Assembly: GCF_020531905.1 (NCBI RefSeq)
Contig: NZ_JAJAWG010000001.1
Span: forward strand, 496,001 to 560,000
DNA: 64,000 bases
Direction of reading: 5' to 3'
DNA from: Deefgea salmonis
GTDB taxonomy: Bacteria > Pseudomonadota > Gammaproteobacteria > Burkholderiales > Chitinibacteraceae
Shown: positions 63,267 through 64,000 of the stretch, in pieces
Numbering within the stretch: position 1 is the first letter of the stretch
Layout of the letters: every line of letters starts with the position of its first letter
The notes under the pieces: generated by a model
Database searches by the model: none
Seen by the model: the letters and a program-made list of their open reading frames with translations, nothing else
Told to the model about the DNA's origin: nothing
Translations under genes and position numbers: made by a program

Positions 63267-64000
63267 ATGCTCACTTCACTGCCGCTTTGTGCCGGCCTAG
63301 GGCTTAGAAGCCCGCATATCCAAGCCGTGATTCAAGATCAGCCCCCCGTCGCTTGGTGGGAAGTACACAGTGAGAATTATTTTGGTGGCGGCGCACCCAT
63401 TGCGGCACTTGAAAAAATCCGCGCCAATTACCCCATCAGCTTACACGGCGTCGCCATGGGCTTAGGTAACCCGGCACTAGACACATTGCATCTAAAACAG
63501 CTAAAGACACTGGTCGATCGCATCGAACCGGCAGCGGTGTCCGAGCATTTAGCGTGGAATCGGCTCAATCACCGCGCTTACGCCGACTTATTGCCCGTGC
63601 CGCGCCTTGAGGGCGTGATTGAGCAACTCAGTGAGCGAATTCACGTCGTGCAAGATTATTTACAGCGGCCCATCTTGATCGAAAACGTTTCCAGCTATAT
63701 CCAATTTGCAGATGAAATGTATCTCGAAAGTGAAGTTCTGGCGCAACTGGTGGCGCAAACCGGTTGTGGGCTGATTCTGGATGTCAACAATCTCATCGTC
63801 AGTCAGATCAATCTGGGCATTGACCCTTATCTTGAACTGGCGCACCTGCCACTGGCATCAGTAGGAGAAATTCACATCGCCGGTTTTGAGCTGTTTGATG
63901 GTGTTGCCATCGATACCCATGGCGCAGCGCCAACCCCTGCGGTGTGGCAATTGCTCGACATTGTTATCCAGCAAACCGGGCCGATCCCAGTGCTGCTTGA
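63267..64000 (+). CDS. bufB: Bufferin maturase BufB, MNIO/DUF692 family, cut by window end
   Basis: From ATG at 63267 the frame is open to the window edge (about 244 codons). The DUF692 barrel is clear: CAGLGLRSPHIQAV, VAWWEVHSENYFGGG, ISLHGVAMGLG, VSEHLAWN, ILIENVSSY, LILDVNNLIVS, VGEIHIAGFE, and DTHG. The His, Glu, Asp and His residues in these blocks bind the multinuclear iron centre of MNIO enzymes. It installs thiooxazole groups in BufA1. The expected third partner BufC (DUF2063) would lie beyond the window. Confidence 0.93.
   Translation, partial: MLTSLPLCAGLGLRSPHIQAVIQDQPPVAWWEVHSENYFGGGAPIAALEKIRANYPISLHGVAMGLGNPALDTLHLKQLKTLVDRIEPAAVSEHLAWNRLNHRAYADLLPVPRLEGVIEQLSERIHVVQDYLQRPILIENVSSYIQFADEMYLESEVLAQLVAQTGCGLILDVNNLIVSQINLGIDPYLELAHLPLASVGEIHIAGFELFDGVAIDTHGAAPTPAVWQLLDIVIQQTGPIPVLL

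Overview
The window reads as chromosomal DNA of a Gram-negative betaproteobacterium, most likely from the Neisseriales (a Chitinibacter/Deefgea/Iodobacter-like lineage). That placement is inferred from family content and gene style (FNR-controlled cbb3 oxidase with ccoGHIS accessories, DUF445, Nudix/thiamine-phosphate-synthase fusion, RecG, Mfd, DbpA), not from a search. Genes are dense on both strands and nearly all are housekeeping, respiratory or metabolic. No phage, transposase, integrase or CRISPR array was seen.

Layout. 1-4700 (minus): a B12 salvage operon, btuB - cbiB - threonine-phosphate decarboxylase - truncated BtuF-like protein, behind a cobalamin riboswitch. 4883-7911 (plus): a GbsR/MarR regulator and a short-Q-loop bd-type (CIO) quinol oxidase, with an FNR-like box. 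7912-9225: a repeat-rich stretch around a GNAT gene. 9226-15404 (minus): an outer-membrane barrel protein and the glycine cleavage genes gcvT-gcvH-gcvP behind a tandem glycine riboswitch with a clear promoter. 15671-19567 (minus): DUF445, an AT-rich orphan ORF next to an attC-like site, dbpA and tRNA-Pro(UGG). 19752-31798: a tiny membrane protein, SulP transporter, YejF-like ABC ATPase, SrkA kinase, argJ, Nudix-ThiE fusion, two small envelope proteins, NSS symporter, trmO and a patatin lipoprotein.

31799-43525: yaiI, a tandem-repeat array, recG, a hybrid histidine kinase with REC and Hpt domains, msrPQ, a small cytochrome c, cysG, a CLC antiporter with CLC-F (fluoride) type motifs, and lrgAB. 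43820-51932: a complete cbb3 oxidase locus, ccoI-ccoS, then a textbook FNR-dependent promoter, ccoN-O-Q-P, then ccoG-ccoH. ccoQ is short and easily missed. 51950-62735: mfd, then a run of a large SNF2 helicase, GNAT, YecA-like SEC-C protein, FUSC-like membrane protein and serB. 62948-64000: the start of a bufferin operon, bufA1 (DUF2282) and bufB (MNIO/DUF692, cut by the window end).

Functional links. Both terminal oxidases carry FNR-type boxes, so an oxygen-sensing regulator probably balances them. Two riboswitches put B12 uptake/salvage and glycine catabolism under direct metabolite control. Intergenic DNA holds at least four families of palindromic or tandem repeats. The most unusual items are the attC-like site with its orphan ORF, the nested inverted-repeat element between gcvH and gcvP, the 92-bp tandem array before recG, and the hairpin/U-tract directly before ccoG.
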